Source: Brevibacterium marinum
GTDB taxonomy: Bacteria; Actinomycetota; Actinomycetes; Actinomycetales; Brevibacteriaceae
Length of the DNA stretch: 64,000 bases
Direction of reading: 5' to 3'
Assembly (NCBI RefSeq): GCF_011927955.1
Contig: NZ_JAATJN010000001.1
Location: 2,418,001 to 2,482,000, forward strand
Part shown: piece by piece, positions 33,741-42,763 of the stretch
How positions within the stretch are numbered: position 1 is the first letter of the stretch
Layout: the number at the start of each line of letters is the position of its first letter
Notes under the pieces: model-generated
What the model saw: only the letters and a program-made list of their open reading frames with translations
What the model was told of the DNA's origin: nothing
Databases searched by the model: none
Program-made: the position numbers and the translations under genes

Positions 33741-35135
33741 GTGAGCCTTCATATCGATCCGGTATTCGCCAACAGTGACAGTGCCCCGGCAGGCACGAAC
33801 AATCTCACCGGTCTTGATGACTGGCGTGAGATGGATCCGCAACAGCAGCCGACCTATCTCGATGGGCCGGCGCTCGATGATGCGCTGAGCAGCCTGAGCG
33901 ACTCTCCACCACTGATCTTCGCCGGTGAGGCCGACGTGCTCAAGCAGCGCATTGCTGCCGCTTCCCGCGGTGAGGCCTTCGTCCTCGCCGGCGGTGACTG
34001 CGCCGAGTCCTTCGCCGACGCTCAAGCCGATAAGATCCGTGCCAGGGTTCAGACCGTGCTGCAGATGGCAGCGGTGCTCACCTACGGCGGTTCGATGCCG
34101 GTCGTCAAGCTCGGTCGTATGGCGGGCCAGTTCGCCAAGCCGCGGTCCGCGGACATGGAGACCCGCGAGGGTGTCACACTTCCTTCGTACCGAGGCGACA
34201 TCGTCAACGGCTATGAATTCACCGAGGCGTCACGCCGTCACGATCCCGCGCGACTGCTGCAGGCATACCACGTCTCCGCTTCCACGCTCAATCTGATCCG
34301 TGCCTTCACCCAGGGCGGGTTCGCAGACCTGCGACTCGTCCACGAGTGGAACCGTGGGTTCCTGACATCCAACCCCGGCTACCAGCGCTATGAGCAGACC
34401 GCGCGCGAGATCGATCGTGCGATTCGCTTCATGGACGCATGCGGGGCCGACTTCGACGCCCTGAAGACGACCGAGTTCTATGCCGCACACGAGGCTCTTC
34501 TGCTCGAATACGAGCGGGCGCTGACACGTATCGATTCGCGCACCGGTCAGGCCTACGATGTGTCCGGACACTTCCTGTGGATCGGGGAGCGCACCCGCGA
34601 CATCGATGGTGCGCACGTGGACTTCCTGTCGAAGGTCCGCAACCCCATCGGCGTCAAGCTCGGCCCGACGGCCACCGCGGATGAGGCTCTGACTCTGGCC
34701 GAGAAGCTCGACCCTGACGCCGAGCCGGGGCGACTGACGTTCGTGACTCGCATGGGCGCGGGAAAGATCACCGAGGCGCTGCCGGAGCTGCTCTCCGGGA
34801 TCGGGGATCGTCTTCCGCATGTGACCTGGGTCTGCGATCCCATGCACGGCAACACCATCACGTCGAACACGGGGTACAAGACGCGCCGGTTCGAAGACGT
34901 CATGGCCGAAGTCGAAGGATTCTTCAACGCGCATCAGGATGCCGGAACCGTTCCCGGCGGACTCCACATCGAACTCACCGGCGATGACGTCACGGAGATC
35001 ATGGGCGGAGCGACGGAGATCGACGATGAGGGGCTTCGCCGCCGCTACGAGACCCTCGTCGACCCCCGGCTCAATCACGACCAGTCACTGGAGATGGCCT
35101 TCCAGGTCGCCGAATACCTCACCCGCCGCAGCTGA
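33741..35135 (+). CDS. aroG: 3-deoxy-7-phosphoheptulonate synthase, class II
   Basis: The 464-residue enzyme condenses phosphoenolpyruvate and erythrose 4-phosphate, the first step of the shikimate pathway. It belongs to the plant-like class II family: GDCAESFADAQADKIRARVQ, GRMAGQFAKPRS, then VWICDPMHGN-type WVCDPMHGNTI and GGLHIELTGDDVTE metal-binding and substrate segments. The GTG start at 33741 follows the previous stop by 10 nt. Position next to the kinase/Rv2175c/prenyl synthase genes matches Rv2178c. A strong terminator follows. Confidence 0.96.
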   Translation: MSLHIDPVFANSDSAPAGTNNLTGLDDWREMDPQQQPTYLDGPALDDALSSLSDSPPLIFAGEADVLKQRIAAASRGEAFVLAGGDCAESFADAQADKIRARVQTVLQMAAVLTYGGSMPVVKLGRMAGQFAKPRSADMETREGVTLPSYRGDIVNGYEFTEASRRHDPARLLQAYHVSASTLNLIRAFTQGGFADLRLVHEWNRGFLTSNPGYQRYEQTAREIDRAIRFMDACGADFDALKTTEFYAAHEALLLEYERALTRIDSRTGQAYDVSGHFLWIGERTRDIDGAHVDFLSKVRNPIGVKLGPTATADEALTLAEKLDPDAEPGRLTFVTRMGAGKITEALPELLSGIGDRLPHVTWVCDPMHGNTITSNTGYKTRRFEDVMAEVEGFFNAHQDAGTVPGGLHIELTGDDVTEIMGGATEIDDEGLRRRYETLVDPRLNHDQSLEMAFQVAEYLTRRS

Positions 35136-35161
35136 GGCGAAATGACCACCGGCTGATCCGA

Positions 35162-35200
35162 AACCGATGGCCCTGCGATCTGATCGCAGGGCCATCGGTT
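35162..35200. terminator. Bidirectional terminator between aroG and the kinase gene
   Basis: A 39-nt near-perfect palindrome: AACCGATGGCCCTGCGATC and its exact complement flank a single central T, forming up to 19 paired bases minus the loop. It sits between two convergent stops. Confidence 0.9.
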
Positions 35201-35220
35201 CGTTCCGGACTCGGAGGGAC

Positions 35221-37236
35221 TCAGTCGTCCTTCTTCTTGTCCTCGTCCTTCTTGCTGTCCTTGCCGTCGTCCTTCTTCTTCTCGTCCTTCTTGTCGTCGT
35301 TGTCCTCGTCCTTTTTCTCCTCGCCCTTGGAGACGCGGACGATGATGAGGGAGTTGTCCGGCTTCGACTTCGAGCTCGTCGGCCACTGCGAGACGATCTT
35401 CCCCTTCGGGACGTCGTCGGAGAAGACCTCGTCCTTGCCGACACGGAATCCGCGCTTGGCCAGGGTGGCATAGGCCGCGTCGAAGGTCAGCCCTTCGACA
35501 TTGGGAACGGGGATGGGCTTTTCGCCCCTGGAGACGACGAGATCGACCTCGCTGTCCTTCGACAGCTCCTCACCGGACTTCTTTGAAGCCGAAATGACGA
35601 CGTCCTGGTCGACCGAGTCGCTGTACTGCTCATCGACCTTCCCGACTGCCAGATCGGCCTTTTTCAGCGCCGCCTCGGCGTCTTCTGTGTTGAGGCCTTC
35701 GAGTTTGGGCACCTCGAACATCTCTTCGCCCTTGGACACGACGACCGTGACGGTCGAATCCGGTGCGAGTTCGGACCCGCCGACCGGTTGTGTGCCGATG
35801 ACGGTGCCGGCCGGGACGCTGTCGTCGTAGACCTTCTTCGGTTGCGTCTCGAGTCCGGTCTCCTCGATCTGCGAGGTCACCTCGTCCAAGTCTTTGCCCG
35901 CAAGCTCTGCAGGCACGATCGACGTGGGAGCCGGCAGATTCGCGATGACCAGCCAGGCGATGAGGACCAGGACGAGCAGCCCCGCGCCGATGGTCGTCGC
36001 CAGTCGCCGTCGGCGCCTGCGCACTGGTGCCGAACTCGCCGAGGCGGCGCCGGCGGCAGCCGCGGTCGCAGACTTGTCGTCGTGGCTGTGTTTCTCGTCG
36101 CCCTCGTCGTGGTCCTGTCCGTCGTCGGTGTCATGGTCGGAGTTCGGGCCGACACCAGCACCGGCACCTGCAGCCGCGGCACCGTCGTCCGTGTCGTCGT
36201 CGACCACGTCGGTTTCCTCCGCTGTGCCGGACTCCTCTTCCGCCGCCTCCTCCTCATCGTCATCATCGAGATAGGGGATCTCGTCGGTGCGTGATCGCTT
36301 CTCCTTGGGAGCATCGGCTCCGAGGGCGATGCTCGCGGTCAGCGCGGAGGAGTGCTTACCCGGTTCCGCGTCGGGGTCGCCGAAATCGAGCTCGCTTTCG
36401 TTCATCTCCGCGTGTGCCTCGGCGAGGGCATTGCGGAACTGAGAGGCGTCGTCGGGGCGATCCTCGGGATCCTTCGACGTCGCCCACAGGACCAGGGCGT
36501 CGAGGAGGGGGCTGAGGCCGGTGACCTGTTCCGAGGGAGGAGGAACGGAGTCGTGGACATGCCGGTAGGCGACCTGGATGGGGACGTCGTCCGTGTACGG
36601 CTGCATCCCGGTGAGCATCTCGTAGAACATGATGCCGACGGTGTAGAGGTCGGTGCGGGCGTCTGCCCCGGTACGAGTGACGAGCTCCGGTGCCACGTAC
36701 CCGACCGTGCCGATCAGCGTCTTCGTCGTGGTCGCCGTCGTCACGGCGCGCGCCAGACCGAAGTCCGCGAGCTTGACCTGCCCGTCGGTGCCGAGGAGCA
36801 CGTTGTCGGGCTTGAGGTCGCGGTGGATGATTCCCGTGGAATGGACGGCCTCGAGAGCGGCGAGGATCGCATCGAGGACGACGATCGCCTGTCTCGGAGT
36901 GAACGTTGCCCGATGCTTGAGCTCGCGGCGCAGAGTCACCGAGGGCAGGTACTCCATCACCAGGTAGACGGTGTCGCCGTCGCGAGCCTGGTCGTGGATG
37001 GCGACGAGGTTCGGGTGGGTCAGCCGCCCGGCATTGATCGCTTCGCGTCGGAACCGTTCGACGAAGGTCTCATCGCCGATCAGGTGCTCATGCATGACCT
37101 TGATCGCGATCTCACGGTCGAGTCTCAGATCCGTTCCCCGATAGACCATCGCCATGCCGCCGCGAGCGATCTTCGCGTCGATGCGGTACCTGTCGTTGAG
37201 GACGGTGCCGATGAGCGGGTCCTTGCGGGCACTCAT
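35221..37236 (-). CDS. PASTA-domain Ser/Thr protein kinase (PknL/PknB type)
   Basis: The 671-residue receptor kinase has a kinase domain at about 15–275 with Lys46, HRD 138–140 and DFG 158–160; a very acidic juxtamembrane stretch at 320–390; one membrane helix at about 414–433; and three extracellular PASTA domains (437–502, 507–572, 575–638). The last 32 residues are almost only Lys, Asp and Glu. PASTA domains sense muropeptides or lipid II. The locus matches M. tuberculosis pknL, whose product lacks PASTA repeats; the corynebacterial relative has them. The ATG at 37236 overlaps the LysM gene's stop (ATGA). Confidence 0.93.
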   Translation of the reverse strand: MSARKDPLIGTVLNDRYRIDAKIARGGMAMVYRGTDLRLDREIAIKVMHEHLIGDETFVERFRREAINAGRLTHPNLVAIHDQARDGDTVYLVMEYLPSVTLRRELKHRATFTPRQAIVVLDAILAALEAVHSTGIIHRDLKPDNVLLGTDGQVKLADFGLARAVTTATTTKTLIGTVGYVAPELVTRTGADARTDLYTVGIMFYEMLTGMQPYTDDVPIQVAYRHVHDSVPPPSEQVTGLSPLLDALVLWATSKDPEDRPDDASQFRNALAEAHAEMNESELDFGDPDAEPGKHSSALTASIALGADAPKEKRSRTDEIPYLDDDDEEEAAEEESGTAEETDVVDDDTDDGAAAAGAGAGVGPNSDHDTDDGQDHDEGDEKHSHDDKSATAAAAGAASASSAPVRRRRRRLATTIGAGLLVLVLIAWLVIANLPAPTSIVPAELAGKDLDEVTSQIEETGLETQPKKVYDDSVPAGTVIGTQPVGGSELAPDSTVTVVVSKGEEMFEVPKLEGLNTEDAEAALKKADLAVGKVDEQYSDSVDQDVVISASKKSGEELSKDSEVDLVVSRGEKPIPVPNVEGLTFDAAYATLAKRGFRVGKDEVFSDDVPKGKIVSQWPTSSKSKPDNSLIIVRVSKGEEKKDEDNDDKKDEKKKDDGKDSKKDEDKKKDD

Positions 37237-38459
37237 GGTGCGTCCTGCATTCGCTGCCGCTGCATCTGCACGGCACGGACGAAGGCCTTCGTCTCGGGCA
37301 GCATACCCTGAGATCTGACCGAGCGCAGATCCTGATAGTAGCCGGCCAGTGCTTCGTTCTCGGATTCGGCTGTCTCGACGAGCCATCCCAGGATGACGGT
37401 GCCGGCCACGATGTTGTCGGAGAGGTCGAGGAGGTCGAGGGCGCGGCCGACGATGTCGCTGGCCCACCGTCCCGACCGAGGAGCGACCTGCATGATGCCG
37501 ACGGCGTTTCCCGCAGAGACCGTTGTGTGCTGGAACCCCGACTCCTGCGCGGCGACTGCCTGCATGAGTCCAGGATCGGCACCGAGATCCTCAGCGATCG
37601 AGGCGACGAGCAGGCGTGCCTGTGCCGGAGCCTGGTGACGTCTTTGGAGCAGAGTGAATTTGTTCAGTCGGGCAGCCCTGAGCACATCGGGCCGGACGTC
37701 TTCGACCTGGGCGCTGGTGGCCACGTGTGGAATGTTGTCCGGAGGCTCGGGGGCAGTGCGATGGGGGCGTGCGGTCGAGTCCCGGAGGAGCAGAAGCTCG
37801 CCGACTCTGAGGAGCGAATCGTCTCCCATCGAGTTCGCGCGGCGAAGGGTTCCGGGCGACATCTGATGCCGGGCCGCGATCCCCTGCAGCGTTTCGCCCG
37901 GCGCCACCACATGGGAGGGATCGGTGTCGGGCAGGTCGTTCTTCTCCGGCAGGGACAGCACCTGGCCCTGATGCAGGTTCTGCCGGGGCGAGATCCGGTT
38001 GAGTTCGGCCAGTGCCGGCACTGAGACGCCGTGTCTGCTGGCGACTCCGTACAGGGTGTCACCATCCCGGGTCTTGTAGGTTCGGCCCCCGTGGGTGACC
38101 GGAACGGTTTCGCCATTGGTGCCGGACGTCCACTGCGGTCCCGATTGTTCGGCCCGCGGTGGGACCTGTCCGGCCTGCGGGGACTGTCCGGCCCGCGGTG
38201 GGTTTTCGCCGGCCTGCGATGGATCCTGTCCGGCCTGGAGGGAGTCGACGAGACCGCTGCCATCCGCGTCATCGGTCACAGGGTCAGTTGACGAAGAAGT
38301 GGAGGCGGTCCCGGGGACGCCGGAGTCGGCGTCGTCGAGTTCCGTGGGGACGGAGTCGGCGAAGCCCGGAATGGGCCCGGTGGAGTTCACCTTCGAAGCA
38401 GCACGGATGTCAGGAGCGGCGGTGATGGGCACCTGAGAATTCCGTCGCGTACGTGTCAT
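37233..38459 (-). CDS. LysM / lytic transglycosylase-like protein
   Basis: The 408-residue protein has two LysM domains (YKTRDGDTLYGVASRHGVSV about 127–172, and VVAPGETLQGIAARHQMSPG about 183–227) and a C-terminal lysozyme-like SLT domain beginning near LVASIAEDLGADPGLMQAVA, with the catalytic Glu in QESGF and NAVGIMQVAPR. It should bind and cut peptidoglycan, yet I see no signal peptide: the N-terminus is hydrophilic and Pro/Ser/Gly-rich with imperfect QAGQ/PPRA repeats. Export route is therefore unclear. It is the first gene of an overlapping pair with the PASTA kinase. Confidence 0.85.
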   Translation of the reverse strand: MTRTRRNSQVPITAAPDIRAASKVNSTGPIPGFADSVPTELDDADSGVPGTASTSSSTDPVTDDADGSGLVDSLQAGQDPSQAGENPPRAGQSPQAGQVPPRAEQSGPQWTSGTNGETVPVTHGGRTYKTRDGDTLYGVASRHGVSVPALAELNRISPRQNLHQGQVLSLPEKNDLPDTDPSHVVAPGETLQGIAARHQMSPGTLRRANSMGDDSLLRVGELLLLRDSTARPHRTAPEPPDNIPHVATSAQVEDVRPDVLRAARLNKFTLLQRRHQAPAQARLLVASIAEDLGADPGLMQAVAAQESGFQHTTVSAGNAVGIMQVAPRSGRWASDIVGRALDLLDLSDNIVAGTVILGWLVETAESENEALAGYYQDLRSVRSQGMLPETKAFVRAVQMQRQRMQDAP

Positions 38460-38574
38460 CTGTCACCTGTTGGCTTCATATCGGATGGGGAAGTTTCACA
38501 CCCAGAGTATCGAGTGCCCGGCTCACACCCGAGCATTCACCTCCGCATGGCGGGGTGTTTCTCTCAGAGATTGC

Positions 38575-38580
38575 TACGCT
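38575..38580 (+). promoter_or_regulatory. -10 element TACGCT of a leaderless transcript
   Basis: TACGCT is followed by 7 nt and the GTG start at 38588. GAGGG lies too close to the GTG to serve as a Shine-Dalgarno. Confidence 0.5.
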
Positions 38581-38587
38581 TGAGGGT

Positions 38588-38938
38588 GTGAATACGGAAG
38601 AACTCGTCCAGGATTGGGCCACACTGCCAGATATCGCGGAATCGACAGGTCTGAGCATCACGCAGGTGCGCAGACTCATGGAGGATGGTGCGATCTGCGG
38701 CTACAAGCACGGGGAGCCGAAGGTCATGCGCGTGCCGACGGCGTTCTTCGTCGATGGTGAGGTGCTGACTCCGCTGAAGGGGACTCTGAGCACATTGCGC
38801 GATGCCGGCTTCGACGACCAAGAGGCCATCGCCTGGCTGTTCACCCCGGACGAATCGCTGCCAGGTCGCCCCATCGATCTGCTGCGGGTCGGCAATCGCA
38901 AAGAGGTCAGGCGTCGGGCACAGGCACTAGCGTTCTGA
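38588..38938 (+). CDS. Rv2175c-like DNA-binding protein
   Basis: The 116-residue protein has a helix-turn-helix near the N-terminus (LPDIAESTGLSITQVRRLME) followed by VPTAFFVDGEVLTPLKGTLS and a C-terminal helix-rich region containing AIAWLFTPDESLPGRPIDLL. In M. tuberculosis the homologue Rv2175c binds DNA and is phosphorylated by PknL, whose gene is adjacent; here the PASTA kinase is two genes away on the other strand. The GTG at 38588 is supported by the leaderless promoter; an in-frame start at 38453 would cross that promoter. Confidence 0.88.
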   Translation: MNTEELVQDWATLPDIAESTGLSITQVRRLMEDGAICGYKHGEPKVMRVPTAFFVDGEVLTPLKGTLSTLRDAGFDDQEAIAWLFTPDESLPGRPIDLLRVGNRKEVRRRAQALAF

Positions 38939-38989
38939 ATCACCTTATCGCTTGTCGCCTTTCGGCTTCGAGCCTGGCGGAAGGTGCGG

Positions 38990-39012
38990 GCCCCTCGGCT
39001 CTTGCGAGGGGC
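38990..39012. terminator. Stem-loop between convergent genes
   Basis: GCCCCTCG (38990–38997) pairs with CGAGGGGC (39005–39012) across a 7-nt loop, between the Rv2175c-like gene and the prenyl synthase stop. Confidence 0.65.
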
Positions 39013-39013
39013 T

Positions 39014-40153
39014 TCAGCTCTTGCGGTAGCTCAGGGTCTCCGCGAATTCCGTGAGCTGCTGCTGCACCGCGGGACCGATCCTGGTTCTGCTCGCTTGGGC
39101 GCCGGCCCCGTCTGTCGCCCACTCCCGCACGATCGACAGGGCCTCTTCGTGCTTGGCCCGAATTGAGGACTCGACGGCCTCGAGGCCACCGGCGTCTGTG
39201 AGCATCGCCATGCATTCACTGACCTCGGTGTCCGAGAGGTTCGGATCTCCCAGACGCTTCGCCAGAATGTGTGCCTGAGCGCGCGAGAGGTTCTTCACGC
39301 TCTCCGCGATGAGAACCGTGCGTTTGCCTTCTCGGATGTCATCCCCGGCGGGTTTTCCCGTGGCAGCGGGGTCGCCGAATACGCCGAGGACGTCATCGCG
39401 CAGTTGGAAGGCCTGGCCGAGGGGCAGTCCGAACCGGGAGATCTCCTTCAGCTGTTCTTCGTCTGCTCCGCCCAGTGCTGCGCCGAGGAGGAGTGGCTGT
39501 TCGACCGAGTACTTCGCCGATTTGAAGCTCAGCACCTCCCATGCCCGTTCAGCGAGGCGTTCGTCCTCGAGCGGGATGACCTCGGCGAGGACATCGAGGT
39601 ACTGTCCGACCATGACATCTCGTCTGAGTGTGGCCCGAAGCTCCCGTGTCAGGGCAGTGATGCCCAACGTCGACTGCGATGTCTCGAACAGCTCTTCGCT
39701 GAGTGCGAGGCAGATGTCTCCGATGACGATGGCGGCTGAGACGCCGAACGATTCGTCGTCGCCTTGGTAGCGATGTCGACCGTGAAGTGCTTCGAACTGT
39801 CTGTGCAGAGCGAGTCGGCCGCGACGCGTGTCGGAGTGGTCGATGACGTCGTCGTGGATGAGCGCGGCGGCGTGGAGCAGCTCCAGGGAGCCGGCCGCCT
39901 CGGCGACTCCTGGCTTGAGGCGTTCCCAATCGGGGTCGTCGCCGACGGCCAGCTGGAAACCCCACCACAGGAGCACCGGCCGCACCATCTTCCCGCCCCT
40001 GGTGAATTCGAACAGGGCCTGACCGATGTCGTCGGCGTCGGGGGAGATCGCGGCGAACTCGTCTGCCTTCGTGTCGAGGAACCCTTCGATCCTGCTCGAT
40101 ACCGTGGAAGCGATGGTCCTCGGTGAGTCGAGAGCGTCGATGAGGTGCGTCAT
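39014..40153 (-). CDS. Polyprenyl diphosphate synthase (IdsA/GrcC type)
   Basis: This 379-residue trans-prenyltransferase elongates allylic diphosphates with isopentenyl diphosphate. The first Asp-rich motif is in LIHDDVIDHSDTRRG and the second in QLRDDVLGVFGD; GGKMVRP carries the conserved substrate-binding lysine and arginine. The product length (geranylgeranyl or longer, perhaps the menaquinone side chain) cannot be fixed by eye. It matches Rv2173 (idsA2) in position. The ATG overlaps the lipoprotein stop (ATGA). Confidence 0.93.
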   Translation of the reverse strand: MTHLIDALDSPRTIASTVSSRIEGFLDTKADEFAAISPDADDIGQALFEFTRGGKMVRPVLLWWGFQLAVGDDPDWERLKPGVAEAAGSLELLHAAALIHDDVIDHSDTRRGRLALHRQFEALHGRHRYQGDDESFGVSAAIVIGDICLALSEELFETSQSTLGITALTRELRATLRRDVMVGQYLDVLAEVIPLEDERLAERAWEVLSFKSAKYSVEQPLLLGAALGGADEEQLKEISRFGLPLGQAFQLRDDVLGVFGDPAATGKPAGDDIREGKRTVLIAESVKNLSRAQAHILAKRLGDPNLSDTEVSECMAMLTDAGGLEAVESSIRAKHEEALSIVREWATDGAGAQASRTRIGPAVQQQLTEFAETLSYRKS

Positions 40154-40692
40154 GGAACGATGTTCCCGCCGACAGTGACGATCGAGGTCTTCTTCTCGGA
40201 GGGGTCGTTCGCAATCGTGACGACGAGCAGTCCTTCATCGTCCTTGTTGCGGAAGTTCACGACCTGCGCGCTCTTCGTCTTGACCTCGTCGCCGTACGAC
40301 TCGAAGCCGGCCTTCTTCAGGGCCTTCGTGTAGTACTCGAAGATGTCCTTCGGTTCGGCCTCGGCGCTCATGACCAGGCTCACCTGCTCGAGCTTGCCCG
40401 AATCGGCTCCGTTCTCGGCCTTTGCACGCGAGCTGGACAGTACGGTCGAGTCCGGGTAGGGCTTGAGGTACTTCGGCAGGTCCTCGACGTCGGTGGAGGC
40501 CGCCGCGGACTTCTCGCTCGGCTGTTCGCCGTCTTCGGATTCCGATTGCGCGGACGACGACGCAGCGGCCGAGGACTGAGCCTGCTCGGCCGCAGGTGTT
40601 TCCCCTGCCGTGTCGTCTCCCGGCCCCGAACATCCGGCGAGGATGAGAGCTGCGGCGAGTGGAAATGTCATGACAGTGGCGCGCGATACCAT
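40150..40692 (-). CDS. Putative lipoprotein
   Basis: The 180-residue protein has a signal peptide ending in the lipobox LAGC (Cys about 21), then a Ser/Ala/Glu-rich linker of about 50 residues and a small globular domain (DIFEYYTKALKKAGFESYGD; VTIANDPSEKKTSIVTVGG). It is probably anchored to the outer face of the membrane. I do not recognise a named family. A TAGTCT -10 on the minus strand lies 6 nt before the ATG, suggesting a leaderless mRNA. It precedes the prenyl synthase in the same transcript. Confidence 0.78.
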   Translation of the reverse strand: MVSRATVMTFPLAAALILAGCSGPGDDTAGETPAAEQAQSSAAASSSAQSESEDGEQPSEKSAAASTDVEDLPKYLKPYPDSTVLSSSRAKAENGADSGKLEQVSLVMSAEAEPKDIFEYYTKALKKAGFESYGDEVKTKSAQVVNFRNKDDEGLLVVTIANDPSEKKTSIVTVGGNIVP

Positions 40693-40698
40693 GTCTAC

Positions 40699-40704
40699 AG
40701 ACTA
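40699..40704 (-). promoter_or_regulatory. -10 element TAGTCT of a leaderless lipoprotein transcript
   Basis: On the minus strand TAGTCT is followed by six bases and then the ATG ending at 40692. No Shine-Dalgarno is visible. Confidence 0.5.
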
Positions 40705-40758
40705 CCCGGACTGACCGGCGGGAGCCGAAAGGGGCCAACGCGAACGGATGGGGGCTCG

Positions 40759-41997
40759 ATGAGTCGTAAACAGCTGGCACGATCCGGAGGGGATCTGAGC
40801 CGTCTCGGCGCGGATGACACCGGTGCCACTATGCTCCACCTCGACATGGACTCATTCTTCGTCTCGGTCGAGCTTCTCAGCCGTCCGGAACTCCTCGGTC
40901 GTCCCGTGATCGTGGGTGGTCGGAGCGGACGCGGAGTCGTGGTGTCGGCCAGCTACGAGGCTCGCGAGTTCGGAGTCCATGCCGCCATGCCGATGGCGCG
41001 GGCGATGAATCTGTGTCCCTTCGCCGAGGTGATCCCTCCTTCGCACGGTCTCTACTCCACATTTTCACAGACGGTATTCGACCTCGTGGCGCAGGTGACT
41101 CCGGACTTCTGGCAGGTCAGCGTCGACGAAGCCTATATCGACGTCTCCGGTGCCGTGCGCAGGCTGGGGTCTCCGGCCCTGATCACATCCGAGCTGAGAG
41201 CGGAGATCGCTGCCCGGACCGGTTTGCGAGCCTCGGTCGGAATCGCCGGGAGTCGAGTCGTTGCGAAACTCGCCTCGACCCGTGCCAAACCGAATGGGCA
41301 GCTGCTGGTTCCGTTGGCCTCGACTCAGGAGTTCCTCGATCCGATGCCGATTGAGGCTCTTCCCGGGGTCGGGGAGAAGACCCGAGAGGCGTTCTTCAGA
41401 TACGGGATCCGCCTCATCGGGGATCTGGCAGCCGTCGACGAGGCCTGGGCCGGGCGGGTCTTCGGCGCACACGGCCATCACCTGTGGCGCGGCGCCCACG
41501 GGTGGGATTCGCACGGGATGGACAGACAGGTCAAGGACCGATCGATCAGCGCCGAACACACCTTCGGCGAAGACGTGTGGGATCTGAGCCAGCTCGAGCA
41601 CGAACTGCTGCGATTGACCGACAAGGTCGCACACCGGGTCAGAGCCGACGGCAAGGTCGCTACGACCCTGGGACTCAAATACAGGTTGGGGGATTTCACA
41701 ACGTTGTCGCGATCGGTCACCCTGGAGGCTCCGACCGATCTGGCTCAGGAGATGTACGAGGCACTGCGCCCGGCGATGAGGGATCTGCGGGCGCAGAGGT
41801 CGAAGGGCGTGCGCCTGCTGGGCGTGCGAGCCGCCGGTCTGATGGATTTCACGGTCAGCGGCAGACAGGCGAGATTGGATGAGGCCGAACATTCGGGCAG
41901 GGAGGCCGAGGTGGCTCTCGACGATGTGCGGAGAAAATTCGGGACGGCCGCGATCTCACAGGCCTCACTGCTCAGCAGGCACCCGAATTCCGAATAG
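40759..41997 (+). CDS. dinB: DNA polymerase IV (Y family)
   Basis: The 412-residue translesion polymerase has catalytic acids Asp29 in HLDMDSFFVSVE and Asp123/Glu124 in SVDEAYIDVS. KLASTRAKPNG and the helix-hairpin-helix IEALPGVGEKT are typical, followed by the little-finger domain. No C-terminal beta-clamp peptide of the QxxLF type is obvious at the very end, where the sequence is SQASLLSRHPNSE. The ATG at 40759 gives the normal start; the frame is open upstream through the lipoprotein gene. No LexA box was recognised nearby. Confidence 0.95.
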   Translation: MSRKQLARSGGDLSRLGADDTGATMLHLDMDSFFVSVELLSRPELLGRPVIVGGRSGRGVVVSASYEAREFGVHAAMPMARAMNLCPFAEVIPPSHGLYSTFSQTVFDLVAQVTPDFWQVSVDEAYIDVSGAVRRLGSPALITSELRAEIAARTGLRASVGIAGSRVVAKLASTRAKPNGQLLVPLASTQEFLDPMPIEALPGVGEKTREAFFRYGIRLIGDLAAVDEAWAGRVFGAHGHHLWRGAHGWDSHGMDRQVKDRSISAEHTFGEDVWDLSQLEHELLRLTDKVAHRVRADGKVATTLGLKYRLGDFTTLSRSVTLEAPTDLAQEMYEALRPAMRDLRAQRSKGVRLLGVRAAGLMDFTVSGRQARLDEAEHSGREAEVALDDVRRKFGTAAISQASLLSRHPNSE

Positions 41998-42082
41998 CCG
42001 GTGAGGTGCGCCATAGTCTGAGGACGCAGTGGGAATCCGGGCGATGCCAGGCTCCCGAGATGTTTTTTCAGTGTTCAGAGAC

Positions 42083-42088
42083 TATGAT
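42083..42088 (+). promoter_or_regulatory. -10 element TATGAT upstream of the DUF3040 gene
   Basis: TATGAT is preceded at 16 nt by TGTTTT (42061–42066) as a weak -35. The start codon lies 38 nt downstream. Confidence 0.5.
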
Positions 42089-42126
42089 TGTGTCATCAGG
42101 CCAGAGTAAGGAAACGGGGGTTCGAA

Positions 42127-42537
42127 ATGCCACTCTCCGATCACGAACAGCAGCTGCTCGATCAGTTGGAGAAGCAGCTTCGCAGTGAAGACCCACGTTT
42201 CGCACGCAATATCTCGGAAACCCAGGCCGCAGCCACTGGACCGGGGTTCTCCGCGAAGCGATTCGTGGTGGGAATTCTGCTCACGCTGGTGGGGCTTGCA
42301 GCGACGATCTTCGCCATCTGGATGGTGGCGAACAGCGCCTGGTGGATCGCCCTCGGCGTCGTCGGCTTCGGTCTCATGGTTGTCGGGATGTACTGGGCGT
42401 TCAGCCGCCCACGCCAGATCGGCGACAAGTCGAAGCGCACTCAGTCCGCGAACGGTTCCAAGTCCGAGGCGAAGGGTCCGTCCGGTTTCATGAACCGCCT
42501 CGAAGACCGGTGGGAGAAGCGCCAACGCGGCGAATGA
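42127..42537 (+). CDS. DUF3040 family membrane protein
   Basis: The 136-residue protein begins MPLSDHEQQLLDQLEKQLRS, then EDPRFARNI, the DUF3040 hallmark, followed by two membrane helices (VGILLTLVGLAATIFAIWMV and WWIALGVVGFGLMVVGMYWA) and a basic cytoplasmic tail. The family is actinobacterial, often encoded just before the dcw cluster (compare Rv2169c), and of unknown function. A G-rich AAGGAAACGGGGG tract precedes the ATG. It ends at a U-tailed terminator. Confidence 0.92.
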   Translation: MPLSDHEQQLLDQLEKQLRSEDPRFARNISETQAAATGPGFSAKRFVVGILLTLVGLAATIFAIWMVANSAWWIALGVVGFGLMVVGMYWAFSRPRQIGDKSKRTQSANGSKSEAKGPSGFMNRLEDRWEKRQRGE

Positions 42538-42605
42538 TTTGACCCTGAGCCGCGTCTGCGCCGTGGCAGTAGGAATTCTTCTGTCATTGCACCCGCCCGG
42601 GAGCC

Positions 42606-42634
42606 AAGCGTCCTCATCATTGAGGGCGCTTTTT
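42606..42634 (+). terminator. Rho-independent terminator after the DUF3040 gene
   Basis: AAGCGTCCTCA pairs with TGAGGGCGCTT (one G-U) around a TCAT loop and runs into a stretch of T residues (TTTTT from 42630). Confidence 0.88.
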
Positions 42635-42763
42635 CGTTGCCAGGATCTCTCCGAACCTGCCCGCCGGGCAGGTGCCTTCGGCCTTGCAGCCCCGGTAGCG
42701 GCGAGCCGGCTGGGCAAGCGCCTTCCGCTCCGCGGCCGTGCCGGCTGCGAACCCGTGTCCCAT
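42617..42763 (-). CDS. Possible 48-aa ORF
   Basis: An ATG at 42763 behind GAAGGGGG opens a basic 48-residue frame (ending CKAEGTCPAGRFGEILATKK plus RPQ) with two cysteines. It is not recognised as any family, its end lies inside the DUF3040 terminator, and it may be chance. Confidence 0.2.
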   Translation of the reverse strand: MGHGFAAGTAAERKALAQPARRYRGCKAEGTCPAGRFGEILATKKRPQ

